Assembly: GCA_947445045.1 (NCBI GenBank)
Contig: CANFCA010000017.1
Span: 1-10,766 of the forward strand
Source of the DNA: Gallionellaceae bacterium
GTDB lineage: Bacteria; Pseudomonadota; Gammaproteobacteria; Burkholderiales; Gallionellaceae
Direction: 5' to 3'
DNA length: 10,766 bases
Shown here: positions 1 to 6,511 of the stretch, piece by piece
Layout of the letters: each line of letters begins with the position of its first letter
How positions within the stretch are numbered: the first letter of the stretch is position 1
Notes under the pieces: model-generated
The model's input: only the letters and a program-made list of their open reading frames with translations
Told to the model about the DNA's origin: nothing
Database searches by the model: none
Made by a program: the position numbers and the translations under genes

Positions 1-1
1 A

Positions 2-1120
2 AAATTTCCACCCTATGCATCAGTCATCACCGCCACCTTGCAGAAAAAAGGGGCGGATATGTTCAAGCTGCTGCGCAAGAGTGACGTGTTACTACACCAC
101 CCCTTTCAATCATTTCAACCTGTCATCAGTTTCATCCAACAAGCTGCCTCTGATCCGCAAGTGGTGGCGATCAAGCAAACTGTGTATCGCACGGGGGTCG
201 ATTCCGCATTGATGGAAGCCTTGATCGCTGCCGTTCAGGCCGGAAAAGAAGTGACTGTAGTGGTAGAACTGATGGCGCGTTTTGATGAAGAAGCTAATAT
301 CAACTGGGCGAGCAAACTGGAAGAAGTCGGCGCGCATGTGGTGTATGGCGTAGTGGGTCACAAGACCCACGCAAAAATGATTATGGTGGTTCGTCGCGAA
401 GAGGGGAAACTTCGTCGCTACGTACATCTAGGCACTGGCAATTACCATCCCCGCACGGCACGTTTTTATACTGACTTTGGGTTATTCACTTGTCAGCCTG
501 AAATATGCGCCGATGTGAACCAGGTATTTTCACAGCTAACCAGCTTAGGTAAGGCAGGGGCTTTGCAACATTTATGGCAATCTCCGTTCACGTTACACAG
601 CCAGATTTTGCAAGCCATACACAACGAAACCAAACTCGCCAAGGCAGGCAAAAAAGCACACATCATCGCCAAAATGAATGCGCTATTGGAGCCCACCATC
701 ATTACCGCGTTGTATGAAGCTTCGCGGGCAGGCGTAAAAATTGATTTGATTGTGCGCGGGGTATGCGCGCTTCGCCCCGGCGTGGAAGGATTATCGGAAA
801 ACATCCGCGTACGGTCGGTGATTGGACGCTTCTTGGAACATACGCGCATTTTCTATTTCCGCAACAACCTGAAACACGACACCTATTTGTCCAGCGCAGA
901 CTGGATGAACAGGAATTTCTTCCGCCGAATTGAGGTCTGCTTTCCGTTGCTCGACAAGAAACTGAAAAAGCGCGTGTTGGACGAAGGCCTGAAAATCTAT
1001 TTACGCGATAATGTTCAAGCTTGGGAAATGTCCGATAATGGGAGTTATCGCAGAAAAAAAATCCGTAACTCAACCCCAGTCTGCGCTCAAACCACTCTGC
1101 TTGCACAACTTGCCAACTAA
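2..1120 (+). CDS. ppk: Polyphosphate kinase 1, C-terminal part (5' end outside window)
   Basis: PPK1 reversibly transfers the terminal phosphate of ATP onto a growing polyphosphate chain through a phosphohistidine. The frame is open from the window edge, so about 372 C-terminal residues of a protein usually near 690 are present. They cover both phospholipase-D-like catalytic domains. The motif KTHAK contains the histidine that is phosphorylated in the family (codon 368-370). It is followed by YVHLGTGNYHPRTARFYTDF, a family signature. The second-domain histidine is in FLEHTR (codon 839-841). The C-terminus ends with the usual QAWEM...GSY block and a short tail, so the 3' end is intact. The gene converges on the small minus-strand gene next door, with 50 bases between the two stops. 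A Pho box would be expected upstream, but that region is outside the window. Confidence 0.96.
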   Translation, partial: KFPPYASVITATLQKKGADMFKLLRKSDVLLHHPFQSFQPVISFIQQAASDPQVVAIKQTVYRTGVDSALMEALIAAVQAGKEVTVVVELMARFDEEANINWASKLEEVGAHVVYGVVGHKTHAKMIMVVRREEGKLRRYVHLGTGNYHPRTARFYTDFGLFTCQPEICADVNQVFSQLTSLGKAGALQHLWQSPFTLHSQILQAIHNETKLAKAGKKAHIIAKMNALLEPTIITALYEASRAGVKIDLIVRGVCALRPGVEGLSENIRVRSVIGRFLEHTRIFYFRNNLKHDTYLSSADWMNRNFFRRIEVCFPLLDKKLKKRVLDEGLKIYLRDNVQAWEMSDNGSYRRKKIRNSTPVCAQTTLLAQLAN

Positions 1121-1164
1121 CGATTCAACGCAAGTTCGTAAATGCCCACAACATTCAATTAAGC

Positions 1165-1187
1165 AAAAATCTATGTTACAGATTTTT
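1165..1187. terminator. Weak AT-rich hairpin between convergent genes
   Basis: AAAAATCT (1165-1172) and AGATTTTT (1180-1187) form a perfect 8-bp stem with a 7-base loop. T residues continue to 1189. It lies between the convergent ends of ppk and the minus-strand gene and overlaps the latter's stop codon. Only one pair is G-C, so the stem is weak. It could be a low-efficiency bidirectional terminator, or chance in AT-rich DNA. Confidence 0.3.
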
Positions 1188-1572
1188 TTGGACGACCAGT
1201 TTTAATCGTATCCAGCTTGCCTATCGCTTGTTTAAGTTGTGCAACAGTTAACGTATCTAAGGCACGCAGACCAGCACGTAGCAACTCGCTCTTTTTGACA
1301 TGTAAACCCGCTTTTAAACAGGCTTGTTTTAATTTGGCAATGTTTGCGTAATCATCTTGCGGCATAGTAAAACTATCACGTACGACCTTGCCTTTGACTT
1401 CTGCTTTAGCTGCTGATTTTTTAACTTTCTTGTTTTTTTTGCCTGGCTTCGCAACTACTATTTTTACCACTGCAGGTTTTTGCGCAGGTGCTTTAATGGC
1501 AGCAGCGGGTTTTGTTGCAGTCACTTTTTTGGGTGTAACCTTAACTGCTGCAGGAATCTTTTTGGTTGTCAT
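1171..1572 (-). CDS. Lys/Ala-rich protein with probable ribbon-helix-helix domain
   Basis: 133 residues. I do not recognise a named family. Residues 1-62 are a low-complexity tail rich in Lys, Ala, Pro and Val (PKKVTATKPAAA, KPGKKNKKVKKSAAK), like histone H1-type or nucleoid-binding tails. Residues 64-71 (VRDSFTMP) read as a beta strand, 73-89 as helix A and 93-106 (KKSELLRAGLRALD) as helix B. This is the layout of a ribbon-helix-helix DNA-binding domain, inferred by pattern only. The start was chosen at 1572 because GGAG sits 7 bases before that ATG; the in-frame ATG at 1584 overlaps the GGAG itself. The gene is divergent from sixA across an 88-base gap and convergent with ppk. A DNA-binding, possibly autoregulatory or nucleoid-associated, role is inferred. 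Confidence 0.75.
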   Translation of the reverse strand: MTTKKIPAAVKVTPKKVTATKPAAAIKAPAQKPAVVKIVVAKPGKKNKKVKKSAAKAEVKGKVVRDSFTMPQDDYANIAKLKQACLKAGLHVKKSELLRAGLRALDTLTVAQLKQAIGKLDTIKTGRPKKSVT

Positions 1573-1592
1573 AACTTGCTCCATTGAGTTAT

Positions 1593-1620
1593 TTGAAATA
1601 ATCAGTATATACGGTATATT
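1593..1620 (+). promoter_or_regulatory. Candidate sigma70 promoter of sixA with overlapping palindrome
   Basis: TTGAAA (1593-1598) and TATATT (1615-1620) are separated by 16 bases and each match the sigma70 consensus at 5 of 6 positions. The expected start is near 1627, giving a leader of about 34 bases with AGGGGG before the sixA ATG. The perfect palindrome ATATAC-G-GTATAT (1607-1619) overlaps this -10. It also overlaps a TATACT on the minus strand (1609-1604) that could serve the divergent gene. The palindrome could be an operator. Confidence 0.45.
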
Positions 1621-1660
1621 CTTACTATTGAATTGTAATATTTGAGACTAGGGGGAAATC

Positions 1661-2113
1661 ATGGAGCTGATCTTATGGAGGCATGCTGAAGCAGAAGATG
1701 GCGTGCCTGATTTAGAACGTGCTTTAACTGCCAAAGGTCGAATTCAAGCAGAAAAAATGGCGGCCTTTTTAAGGGTGCATTTACCCCCCGATACTCGAAT
1801 TCTGGTTAGCCCCGCCAGACGTACTCAACAAACCGCAACTGCACTTAACCGACACTACATTACCGAACCTCTCATCAAGCCCGGTTGCTCACCAGAAGAT
1901 GTGCTTCAAGCCGCCAATTGGCAAGATAAAACGGGCTGCGTGTTAATTGTTGGGCATCAACCTACGCTCGGTTCAGTTGCTGGACTGCTCATGACCGGGC
2001 AAGCACAATACTGGAGCGTCAAAAAAGGCGCGGTCTGGTGGCTCAATAGCCGCGAGCGCGGTGGCGAGACGCAAACCACTTTGCGCCTGACACTCTCGCC
2101 TGATTTTTTATAA
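1661..2113 (+). CDS. sixA: Phosphohistidine phosphatase SixA
   Basis: 150 residues, the normal length for this single-domain member of the histidine phosphatase (phosphoglycerate mutase-like) superfamily. SixA removes phosphate from phosphohistidine in phosphotransfer proteins; in E. coli it acts on the nitrogen-PTS protein NPr. The catalytic RHAEAE motif is at residues 7-12 (His8 nucleophile), the SPARRTQQTA arginine motif at 50-59, and the second histidine in VGHQPTLG (His99). There is no signal peptide, so it is cytosolic. The ATG at 1661 follows AGGGGG at a good distance. It lies close to ppk, with only the small divergent gene between them. Its local substrate is unknown; a link to phosphate or polyphosphate signalling is inferred from position only. 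Confidence 0.93.
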   Translation: MELILWRHAEAEDGVPDLERALTAKGRIQAEKMAAFLRVHLPPDTRILVSPARRTQQTATALNRHYITEPLIKPGCSPEDVLQAANWQDKTGCVLIVGHQPTLGSVAGLLMTGQAQYWSVKKGAVWWLNSRERGGETQTTLRLTLSPDFL

Positions 2114-2141
2114 AGCATCCACGTGACCTTGAGTTAACTGG

Positions 2142-2161
2142 GTTCCCGCTTTCGCGGGAAC
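2142..2161. repeat. REP/dRS3-like palindrome downstream of sixA
   Basis: GTTCCCGC (2142-2149), loop TTTC, GCGGGAAC (2154-2161): a perfect 8-bp GC-rich hairpin 28 bases after the sixA stop. It resembles the dispersed TTCCCGC...GCGGGAA palindromes found in many copies in beta- and gammaproteobacteria (the neisserial dRS3 type). No T-run follows, so it is not a standard terminator, although it could protect the sixA mRNA 3' end. Only one copy is visible in this window. Confidence 0.6.
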
Positions 2162-2194
2162 GACAAAACCAAATAAATCAGCGTCTCCCTAGTA

Positions 2195-2250
2195 TTGCAA
2201 CCAGCTTGCAACACTAGCTTCATTCAATTGCAACATTGCTTAACTATGCT
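2195..2250 (+). promoter_or_regulatory. Candidate Pho-box array and -10 for the GGDEF-olsA operon
   Basis: Four 7-base units lie 11 bases apart: TTGCAAC (2195), TTGCAAC (2206), GCTTCAT (2217) and TTGCAAC (2228). Exactly 10 bases after the last unit is TATGCT (2245-2250), a 4/6 match to TATAAT. This is the PhoB geometry, with the last box replacing the -35. The array closely parallels the one before the porin gene (first spacer CAGC against CAGA, third unit ending TTCAT, last unit ending AAC). The predicted start near 2257 leaves a short leader with AGGA before the ATG at 2282. The individual units are degenerate relative to CTGTCAT. Confidence 0.5.
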
Positions 2251-2281
2251 GGTGCTATCTGACACGCATAGGACATTGATC

Positions 2282-3325
2282 ATGGAAGCAAGTATTAAAA
2301 ATTCCTCAAGCACAGCCCTCGGCTTTACCGTCGAGAAAATTATGCGCTTTGTTGAGCCCATATTTCCTGAAACACCTATCGAAACCCTATCCGCCCTATT
2401 TTCAGCAAATCATAGCCTGTGCGCTATCCCTGTCGTCAAGAATGGTTGCCCAGTGGGATTGATCCAGCGTTTTCAACACATAGACAAATTTGCACAACCG
2501 CAACCCGTCGAGTTGCTCGACAAAAAGTATTGCTCGGAACTCATGAATGCGCAGCCCTTATTGGTGGAGAAATCTACGCCTATAGATGAAGTCAGTCAGT
2601 TCTTAAGCCAAACCGACATGCAGCAGTTTGTCGATAATTTTATTATCACCGAACAAGGTCGCTACATCGGACTAGGCACAAGCCAAGACCTGCTGCGTGA
2701 AATCACCCATTCACACATCTCGACTTCACGCTATGCCCATCCTTTAAGCATGTTGCCCGGCAGCGTACCCATTAACGAACATATAGAACGTTTACTTCAA
2801 TCCGGAAAATCATTCGCCGTCTGCTATGCCGATCTGGATTACCTCAAACCATTTAACGACAAATATGGCTATCGAAAAGGGGATGAGCTGATTCAGTTCA
2901 CCAGCAAACTACTCAGCCAAATTTGTGACCCGACACAGGACTTTATTGGACATATCGGCGGCGATGATTTTATTTTCATTCTACAAAGTAAGGATTGGGA
3001 ACAGCATTGTCATCGCGCACTCGCCTCCTTCGCGCAAACTTCTTCAGGGCTATTTGATAAACAACACCGCGCGATGGGCGGCTATAAAATTGAGGATAGA
3101 CAAAGCCGAATTGTCCACCACCCCTTACCCACCCTCTCGATAGGTGTAGTTTGGGTTACCCCTAAGTTGTTTGATTCACATTATGAAATTGTCGAAGCCG
3201 TCACCACCGCCAAAATCATGGCGAAGAAGAAACCCGGCAACAGTTTGTTTATCGAACGTCGTCACCCCAACTCTTACAAGGTAAGTGAAACGCAACGCCA
3301 GAATGCCGAGGTCTTTTATGGATAA
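2282..3325 (+). CDS. CBS-CBS-GGDEF signalling protein, possible diguanylate cyclase
   Basis: 347 residues, cytosolic, with no membrane segments. Residues about 16-72 and 82-142 look like a pair of CBS domains, which in other proteins bind adenosine nucleotides. Residues about 150-325 form a GGDEF domain with ADLDYLKPFNDKYGYRKGD and the signature GGDDF at 226-230. GGDEF domains make cyclic di-GMP from two GTP. Here the fourth signature residue, a metal-binding Glu, is Asp, and the Arg of the upstream RxxD inhibitory site is absent. Activity is therefore uncertain and product inhibition unlikely. The start at 2282 has AGGA 8 bases upstream. Earlier in-frame starts have no ribosome site, and the ATG at 2246 lies inside the proposed -10. 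The stop overlaps the start of the next gene by 8 bases, so the two are probably translationally coupled. Confidence 0.85.
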   Translation: MEASIKNSSSTALGFTVEKIMRFVEPIFPETPIETLSALFSANHSLCAIPVVKNGCPVGLIQRFQHIDKFAQPQPVELLDKKYCSELMNAQPLLVEKSTPIDEVSQFLSQTDMQQFVDNFIITEQGRYIGLGTSQDLLREITHSHISTSRYAHPLSMLPGSVPINEHIERLLQSGKSFAVCYADLDYLKPFNDKYGYRKGDELIQFTSKLLSQICDPTQDFIGHIGGDDFIFILQSKDWEQHCHRALASFAQTSSGLFDKQHRAMGGYKIEDRQSRIVHHPLPTLSIGVVWVTPKLFDSHYEIVEAVTTAKIMAKKKPGNSLFIERRHPNSYKVSETQRQNAEVFYG

Positions 3326-4190
3326 GCCTTCATCAAATTGGCTGATTAGTTTATTGCGCATCACGCGACTTGCCATCCATCTTACTTACGGCATATTGCT
3401 AGCGATCATTCACCCTCATCTCAATCAAGCTAGGCAAAGACGGGTTTTGAAGACCTGGAGTAAACAACTACTCGAAATTTTTAACATCGGCATTCAAATT
3501 GAAGGGCTGCAACCTTCTCGAAGCGAATCAGGTTGCCTGATAATCGCCAATCACGTTTCGTGGCTTGATATATTTGTCGTGAATGCCATTCACCCCTCAC
3601 GCTTCATCGCCAAGTCAGAAGTGAGTGAGTGGCCTATCATTGGCTGGCTATGCAAACGCAGCGGCACAATATTTATTGACCGCGCATTACGCCAAAAAAC
3701 TTCTGCCGCTAACTTGCGCATCAGTCTGTTGCTTGAACAAGGAACGTGTGTCGGGCTTTTTCCCGAAGGTACGACGACAGACGGCAAGCAGGTTGGTCAT
3801 TTCCATTCCTCACTTATCCAACCCGCAATTGATACACACGCAAGAATTTTCCCAATCGCACTGCGCTACCAAGATGATGATGGTGAAGCAGATTCCGCTG
3901 CTCCTTTCATCGGCGATACCACGTTAGTGCAGTCAATCTGGCGGATTATTCGTCGCTCACACCTCAACGCATTAGTGGTATTTACGCCTGAGTTATCGAC
4001 TGCAGATATGGGTCGTCGTGTGTTGGCACGCGCGGCACAAGATTCAATTGCACAAGCGTTACAAACAATAGGCACTACCCGACATGAGGCTGAATATCAG
4101 CCTGAGCCAGACTTTTCAAGCCCCAGACTCTCCGCACAATCAAGCTACGCATTATTAGTCGATCCACTATTGAATCATCAAACCAAGTAG
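3318..4190 (+). CDS. olsA: Lysophospholipid/lyso-ornithine-lipid acyltransferase (PlsC/OlsA family)
   Basis: 290 residues. PlsC-family enzymes transfer an acyl chain to a lyso-lipid; OlsA acylates lyso-ornithine lipid to ornithine lipid. A hydrophobic N-terminal segment (about residues 10-31) suggests inner-membrane attachment. Acyltransferase motifs appear in order: NHVSWLD at 78-84 (the catalytic HxxxxD), GTIFIDR at 116-122, FPEGTT at 148-153 and the Pro of FPIALRY at 179. The ATG at 3318 is chosen because GAGG lies 6 bases before it; upstream GTG and ATG codons lack a site. It overlaps the GGDEF gene's stop. The olsA assignment rests on the OlsB-like gene 90 bases downstream. Without that context, a general 1-acylglycerol-3-phosphate acyltransferase would be equally possible. 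Confidence 0.82.
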   Translation: MDKPSSNWLISLLRITRLAIHLTYGILLAIIHPHLNQARQRRVLKTWSKQLLEIFNIGIQIEGLQPSRSESGCLIIANHVSWLDIFVVNAIHPSRFIAKSEVSEWPIIGWLCKRSGTIFIDRALRQKTSAANLRISLLLEQGTCVGLFPEGTTTDGKQVGHFHSSLIQPAIDTHARIFPIALRYQDDDGEADSAAPFIGDTTLVQSIWRIIRRSHLNALVVFTPELSTADMGRRVLARAAQDSIAQALQTIGTTRHEAEYQPEPDFSSPRLSAQSSYALLVDPLLNHQTK

Positions 4191-4191
4191 A

Positions 4192-4247
4192 AATTCACAC
4201 TTTCTTCACATTCCCGTCATCGCGCTGCAACACAGCCTCCCTAATCT
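4192..4247 (+). promoter_or_regulatory. Candidate Pho-box array and -10 for olsB
   Basis: Units 11 bases apart: AATTCAC (4192), TCTTCAC (4203), CCGTCAT (4214, one mismatch from CTGTCAT) and CTGCAAC (4225). Ten bases after the last unit is TAATCT (4242-4247), a poor 3/6 -10. The array fills the gap between olsA and olsB. It would give olsB its own phosphate-starvation promoter in addition to readthrough from olsA. The spacing agrees with the other arrays in the window; the weak -10 is typical of activator-dependent promoters but lowers certainty. Confidence 0.42.
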
Positions 4248-4280
4248 ACACGCATCTTTAATCACTCAAAAGAGGATGCG

Positions 4281-5030
4281 ATGCTAGAACTCAACCGCCA
4301 ACCCCAAGCAGTCTCTCACCGGCAATTAACCACCAGTCTCGCACACAGCGAAGCAGAAATACTCGAAGCACAACGTTTGCGCTTTAAAGTATTCTGTGAA
4401 GAAATGGGCGCGACACTAGCCAGCGCGAAAGAAGGCATAGACCGCGATATTTACGACAAATACTGCGAGCATTTATTGGTACGTGAAAGTGAAGAAAATA
4501 AAGTGGTGGGAACATATCGCATCCTGTCACCCGATCAGGCCAAAAAAATTGGCGGCTATTATTCTCAGAGCGAATTTGATTTAACCCGGCTGATGCACCT
4601 CAGTGATCGAATGGTGGAAGTCGGTCGTTCATGCGTGCATAAAGATCATCGTGACGGTGCGACCATTACTCAATTGTGGGGAGGACTTGCGCAATACATG
4701 CAGCAACACAAACATGAATATCTGATTGGCTGCGCCAGCATCAGCATGGCGGATGGTGGCCATGTGGCGGCTAGCATTTACCGAAAATTGCATCGTCTTT
4801 ATTCCGCACCCACCGAATACACGGTGTTTCCGCGTTATCCCTTGCCATTGCACGCACTCAATCAATTACTCGATGCGCCGATTCCGCCCTTGCTAAAAGG
4901 CTATTTGCGACTAGGCGCGTATATCTGTGGCGCTCCTGCTTGGGATCCAGAATTCAATACTGCTGACTTGCTGATCCTATTACCCATGTCGCGCATGAGC
5001 AGCCGCTATGCAAAACATTTTCTAAAATAG
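4281..5030 (+). CDS. olsB: L-ornithine N-alpha-acyltransferase OlsB (GNAT fold)
   Basis: 249 residues. OlsB uses a 3-hydroxyacyl-ACP to acylate ornithine, the first step to ornithine lipids, which replace phospholipids during phosphate starvation in many bacteria. Family features in order: AQRLRFKVFCEEMGA (30-44), DIYDKYCEHLLV (56-67), GTYRIL (78-83), EVGRSCVHKDHRDG (113-126), LIGCASI (148-154) and a C-terminal block with DPEFNTADLLILLP...RYAKHFL. No signal peptide is present. GAGG lies 5 bases before the ATG. Together with olsA it completes the two-step pathway, although the usual order in the literature is olsB then olsA. Related GNAT acylhomoserine-lactone or PEP-CTERM-linked acyltransferases are less likely given the C-terminal block. 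Confidence 0.88.
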   Translation: MLELNRQPQAVSHRQLTTSLAHSEAEILEAQRLRFKVFCEEMGATLASAKEGIDRDIYDKYCEHLLVRESEENKVVGTYRILSPDQAKKIGGYYSQSEFDLTRLMHLSDRMVEVGRSCVHKDHRDGATITQLWGGLAQYMQQHKHEYLIGCASISMADGGHVAASIYRKLHRLYSAPTEYTVFPRYPLPLHALNQLLDAPIPPLLKGYLRLGAYICGAPAWDPEFNTADLLILLPMSRMSSRYAKHFLK

Positions 5031-5054
5031 AGGGGTATCCATAAGGGCTAGTGT

Positions 5055-5110
5055 TTGTAACCAGAACGTTATATTGAATTCATCAAACTGTAACATTTGA
5101 TATTTATTAT
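5055..5110 (+). promoter_or_regulatory. Candidate Pho-box array and -10 for the porin gene
   Basis: Four units 11 bases apart: TTGTAAC (5055), ACGTTAT (5066), AATTCAT (5077) and CTGTAAC (5088). Exactly 10 bases later is TATTAT (5105-5110), a 5/6 -10. The predicted start near 5117 gives a leader of about 105 bases ending in AGGAGA before the ATG. The array makes the porin a likely phosphate-starvation gene. The rest of the 192-base gap (5111-5208) shows no further clear element to me. Confidence 0.6.
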
Positions 5111-5222
5111 TCCGTCCGTCGCAAACTGGCGGCTTTAATAAAACCACATAAGTATTGGACTAATGCGCGAAGAAGCTGCGCCCAAGCCACTACTAAATAT
5201 AAATGACTAGGAGAGTTTAACA

Positions 5223-6389
5223 ATGCAAAAGAAACTAATCGTTGTCGCACTGGCTGCGGCTTTTACCTTGCCTGTAGTGGCACAGGCTGAGAACGGCAAC
5301 TTCACATTTTATGGCGTGGCTGATCTGTCATATGACATGGTTAACACAGGCGATGGAGTAACTACTGCTAACGGCACAACTTCTGTAAGTGGTGCAAGCA
5401 AACGCGTGGTGTCCAGCAACGTATCTAAATTTGGCTTCAAAGGCACCGAAGATTTGGGCGACGGCCTGTCTGCAAACTGGCAAGTTGAACAGCAAGTCAA
5501 CTTCGATGATGCCGCCAAAAATACTTTCGCCAGCCGTAACACATTCGTTAACCTAAAGAGCGAAAAAATCGGAACTGTATTGTTTGGTATTCATGATACC
5601 CCGTACAAATTTGCGACTCGCAAACTGGATATGTTTGGTGACAATGTAGGTGATAACCGCGCTTTAATGGGCGCTCCAAAAAGTGTTGCTGCTGTTGCTG
5701 TAACAGCCACTGCAGGTGCAGCCCCCTTTAATGGTGCTTCCAACCAAGGATTCGAGCTTCGCCCGAACAACATCTTGATGTACACCAGCCCAACTTTTTC
5801 AGGTTTCAATGCAGCACTTGCTACTGTAAATTTGACAGAGCAAAACTATGTTAATACTGATAAAAGAAACAATTTGGTAAGCTTAGCTGTAATGTATGAC
5901 CTTGCACCTTTCTACGGTTCTGTAGCACACGAATCACACAAATTAGAAACTCTCGGCTCTGCATCAGTTGGTCAAGATGAATCTGCTACCCGCCTAGGAT
6001 TTGCTTTCCGTCCAGAAGATCAACCCTTTGAGTTAACTGCCGTGTATGAAAAAACTACTGATAATCTCGGCGCAGCCAAAGCCAACTTATTTGGTCACAG
6101 CTCAGCTTATTTAGGTGCAAAGTACATGATGGGCAACAATGCAGTTAAATTGGGATATGTTAAGGCTGGTACATTGGGTGCAGTTGCCAATAGCGGCGCG
6201 AACCAAATTTCTGTAGGTTACGACCACGGTTTAAGCAAACGCACGAAACTATATGCCCTGTACACAAAAATTAGCAACGGCAAAGGTATTAACTACGGTT
6301 TCTCACAAAGCTCAGGTGCTGCAACGACCAACTCTGGCTTTGGCACATCACCTTCAGTTGTTTCATTGGGTGTGAAGCACACGTTCTAA
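5223..6389 (+). CDS. Outer-membrane general porin, Gram-negative Porin_4 type
   Basis: 388 residues. Residues 1-22 are a signal peptide (Lys-Lys, hydrophobic core, AQA cleavage site), and the mature protein begins ENGNFTFYGVADLSY, the usual first strand of beta-proteobacterial trimeric porins. Other family features are SNVSKFGFKGTEDLGDGLSANWQVEQQ, SRNTFVNLKSEKIGTVLFG with the following DTPYKFATRKLD constriction-loop region, alternating amphipathic strands, and a C-terminal phenylalanine (GVKHTF) for BAM recognition. It forms a diffusion channel in the outer membrane. The upstream Pho-like array suggests a phosphate-starvation porin, analogous in role but not in sequence family to E. coli PhoE or Pseudomonas OprP. 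Ion selectivity cannot be read from the sequence. AGGAGA is 8 bases before the ATG, and a strong terminator follows. Confidence 0.92.
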   Translation: MQKKLIVVALAAAFTLPVVAQAENGNFTFYGVADLSYDMVNTGDGVTTANGTTSVSGASKRVVSSNVSKFGFKGTEDLGDGLSANWQVEQQVNFDDAAKNTFASRNTFVNLKSEKIGTVLFGIHDTPYKFATRKLDMFGDNVGDNRALMGAPKSVAAVAVTATAGAAPFNGASNQGFELRPNNILMYTSPTFSGFNAALATVNLTEQNYVNTDKRNNLVSLAVMYDLAPFYGSVAHESHKLETLGSASVGQDESATRLGFAFRPEDQPFELTAVYEKTTDNLGAAKANLFGHSSAYLGAKYMMGNNAVKLGYVKAGTLGAVANSGANQISVGYDHGLSKRTKLYALYTKISNGKGINYGFSQSSGAATTNSGFGTSPSVVSLGVKHTF

Positions 6390-6454
6390 TAACAAGTAAC
6401 AGTGTGGGAGACATTCATTTTTCATAATGCGCTCAAAGAACACTACACAAAAAG

Positions 6455-6484
6455 AACGGGCATCTTAGGATGCCCGTTTTTTAT
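6455..6484. terminator. Strong bidirectional rho-independent terminator
   Basis: AACGGGCATC (6455-6464), loop TTAG, GATGCCCGTT (6469-6478): a perfect 10-bp stem. On the plus strand T continues to 6482. On the minus strand the stem is followed by CTTTTT. It lies 65 bases after the porin stop and 27 bases beyond the acr3 stop, so it serves both convergent genes. Confidence 0.92.
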
Positions 6485-6511
6485 TGCGAACAATCTTCTC
6501 AGTAGCCGCTA

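Noticed and set aside
702-1106. Long open frame antisense to ppk, and similar antisense frames within other genes
   Set aside because: They overlap clearly conserved proteins, have no ribosome sites or recognisable domains, and are expected by chance.
1622-1639. TTACTAT and TTGTAAT 11 bases apart upstream of sixA, resembling Pho units
   Set aside because: Ten bases downstream lies the AGGGGG ribosome site, not a -10, and a better sigma70 promoter is present at 1593-1620.
2142-2164. Hairpin after sixA as a rho-independent terminator
   Set aside because: The stem is followed by GACAAAACC with no T-run.
2189-2217. 12-base inverted repeat with one mismatch (CTAGTATTGCAA / TTGCAACACTAG) before the GGDEF gene
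   Set aside because: TTGCAA is itself palindromic, so direct 11-base repeats create the apparent dyad; the Pho-array reading also explains the third copy at 2228 and the -10 spacing. An operator hairpin is not excluded.
2195-2281. Longer GGDEF protein starting at TTG 2195 or ATG 2246
   Set aside because: Neither has a ribosome site, and both lie within the proposed promoter; 2282 has AGGA at 8 bases.
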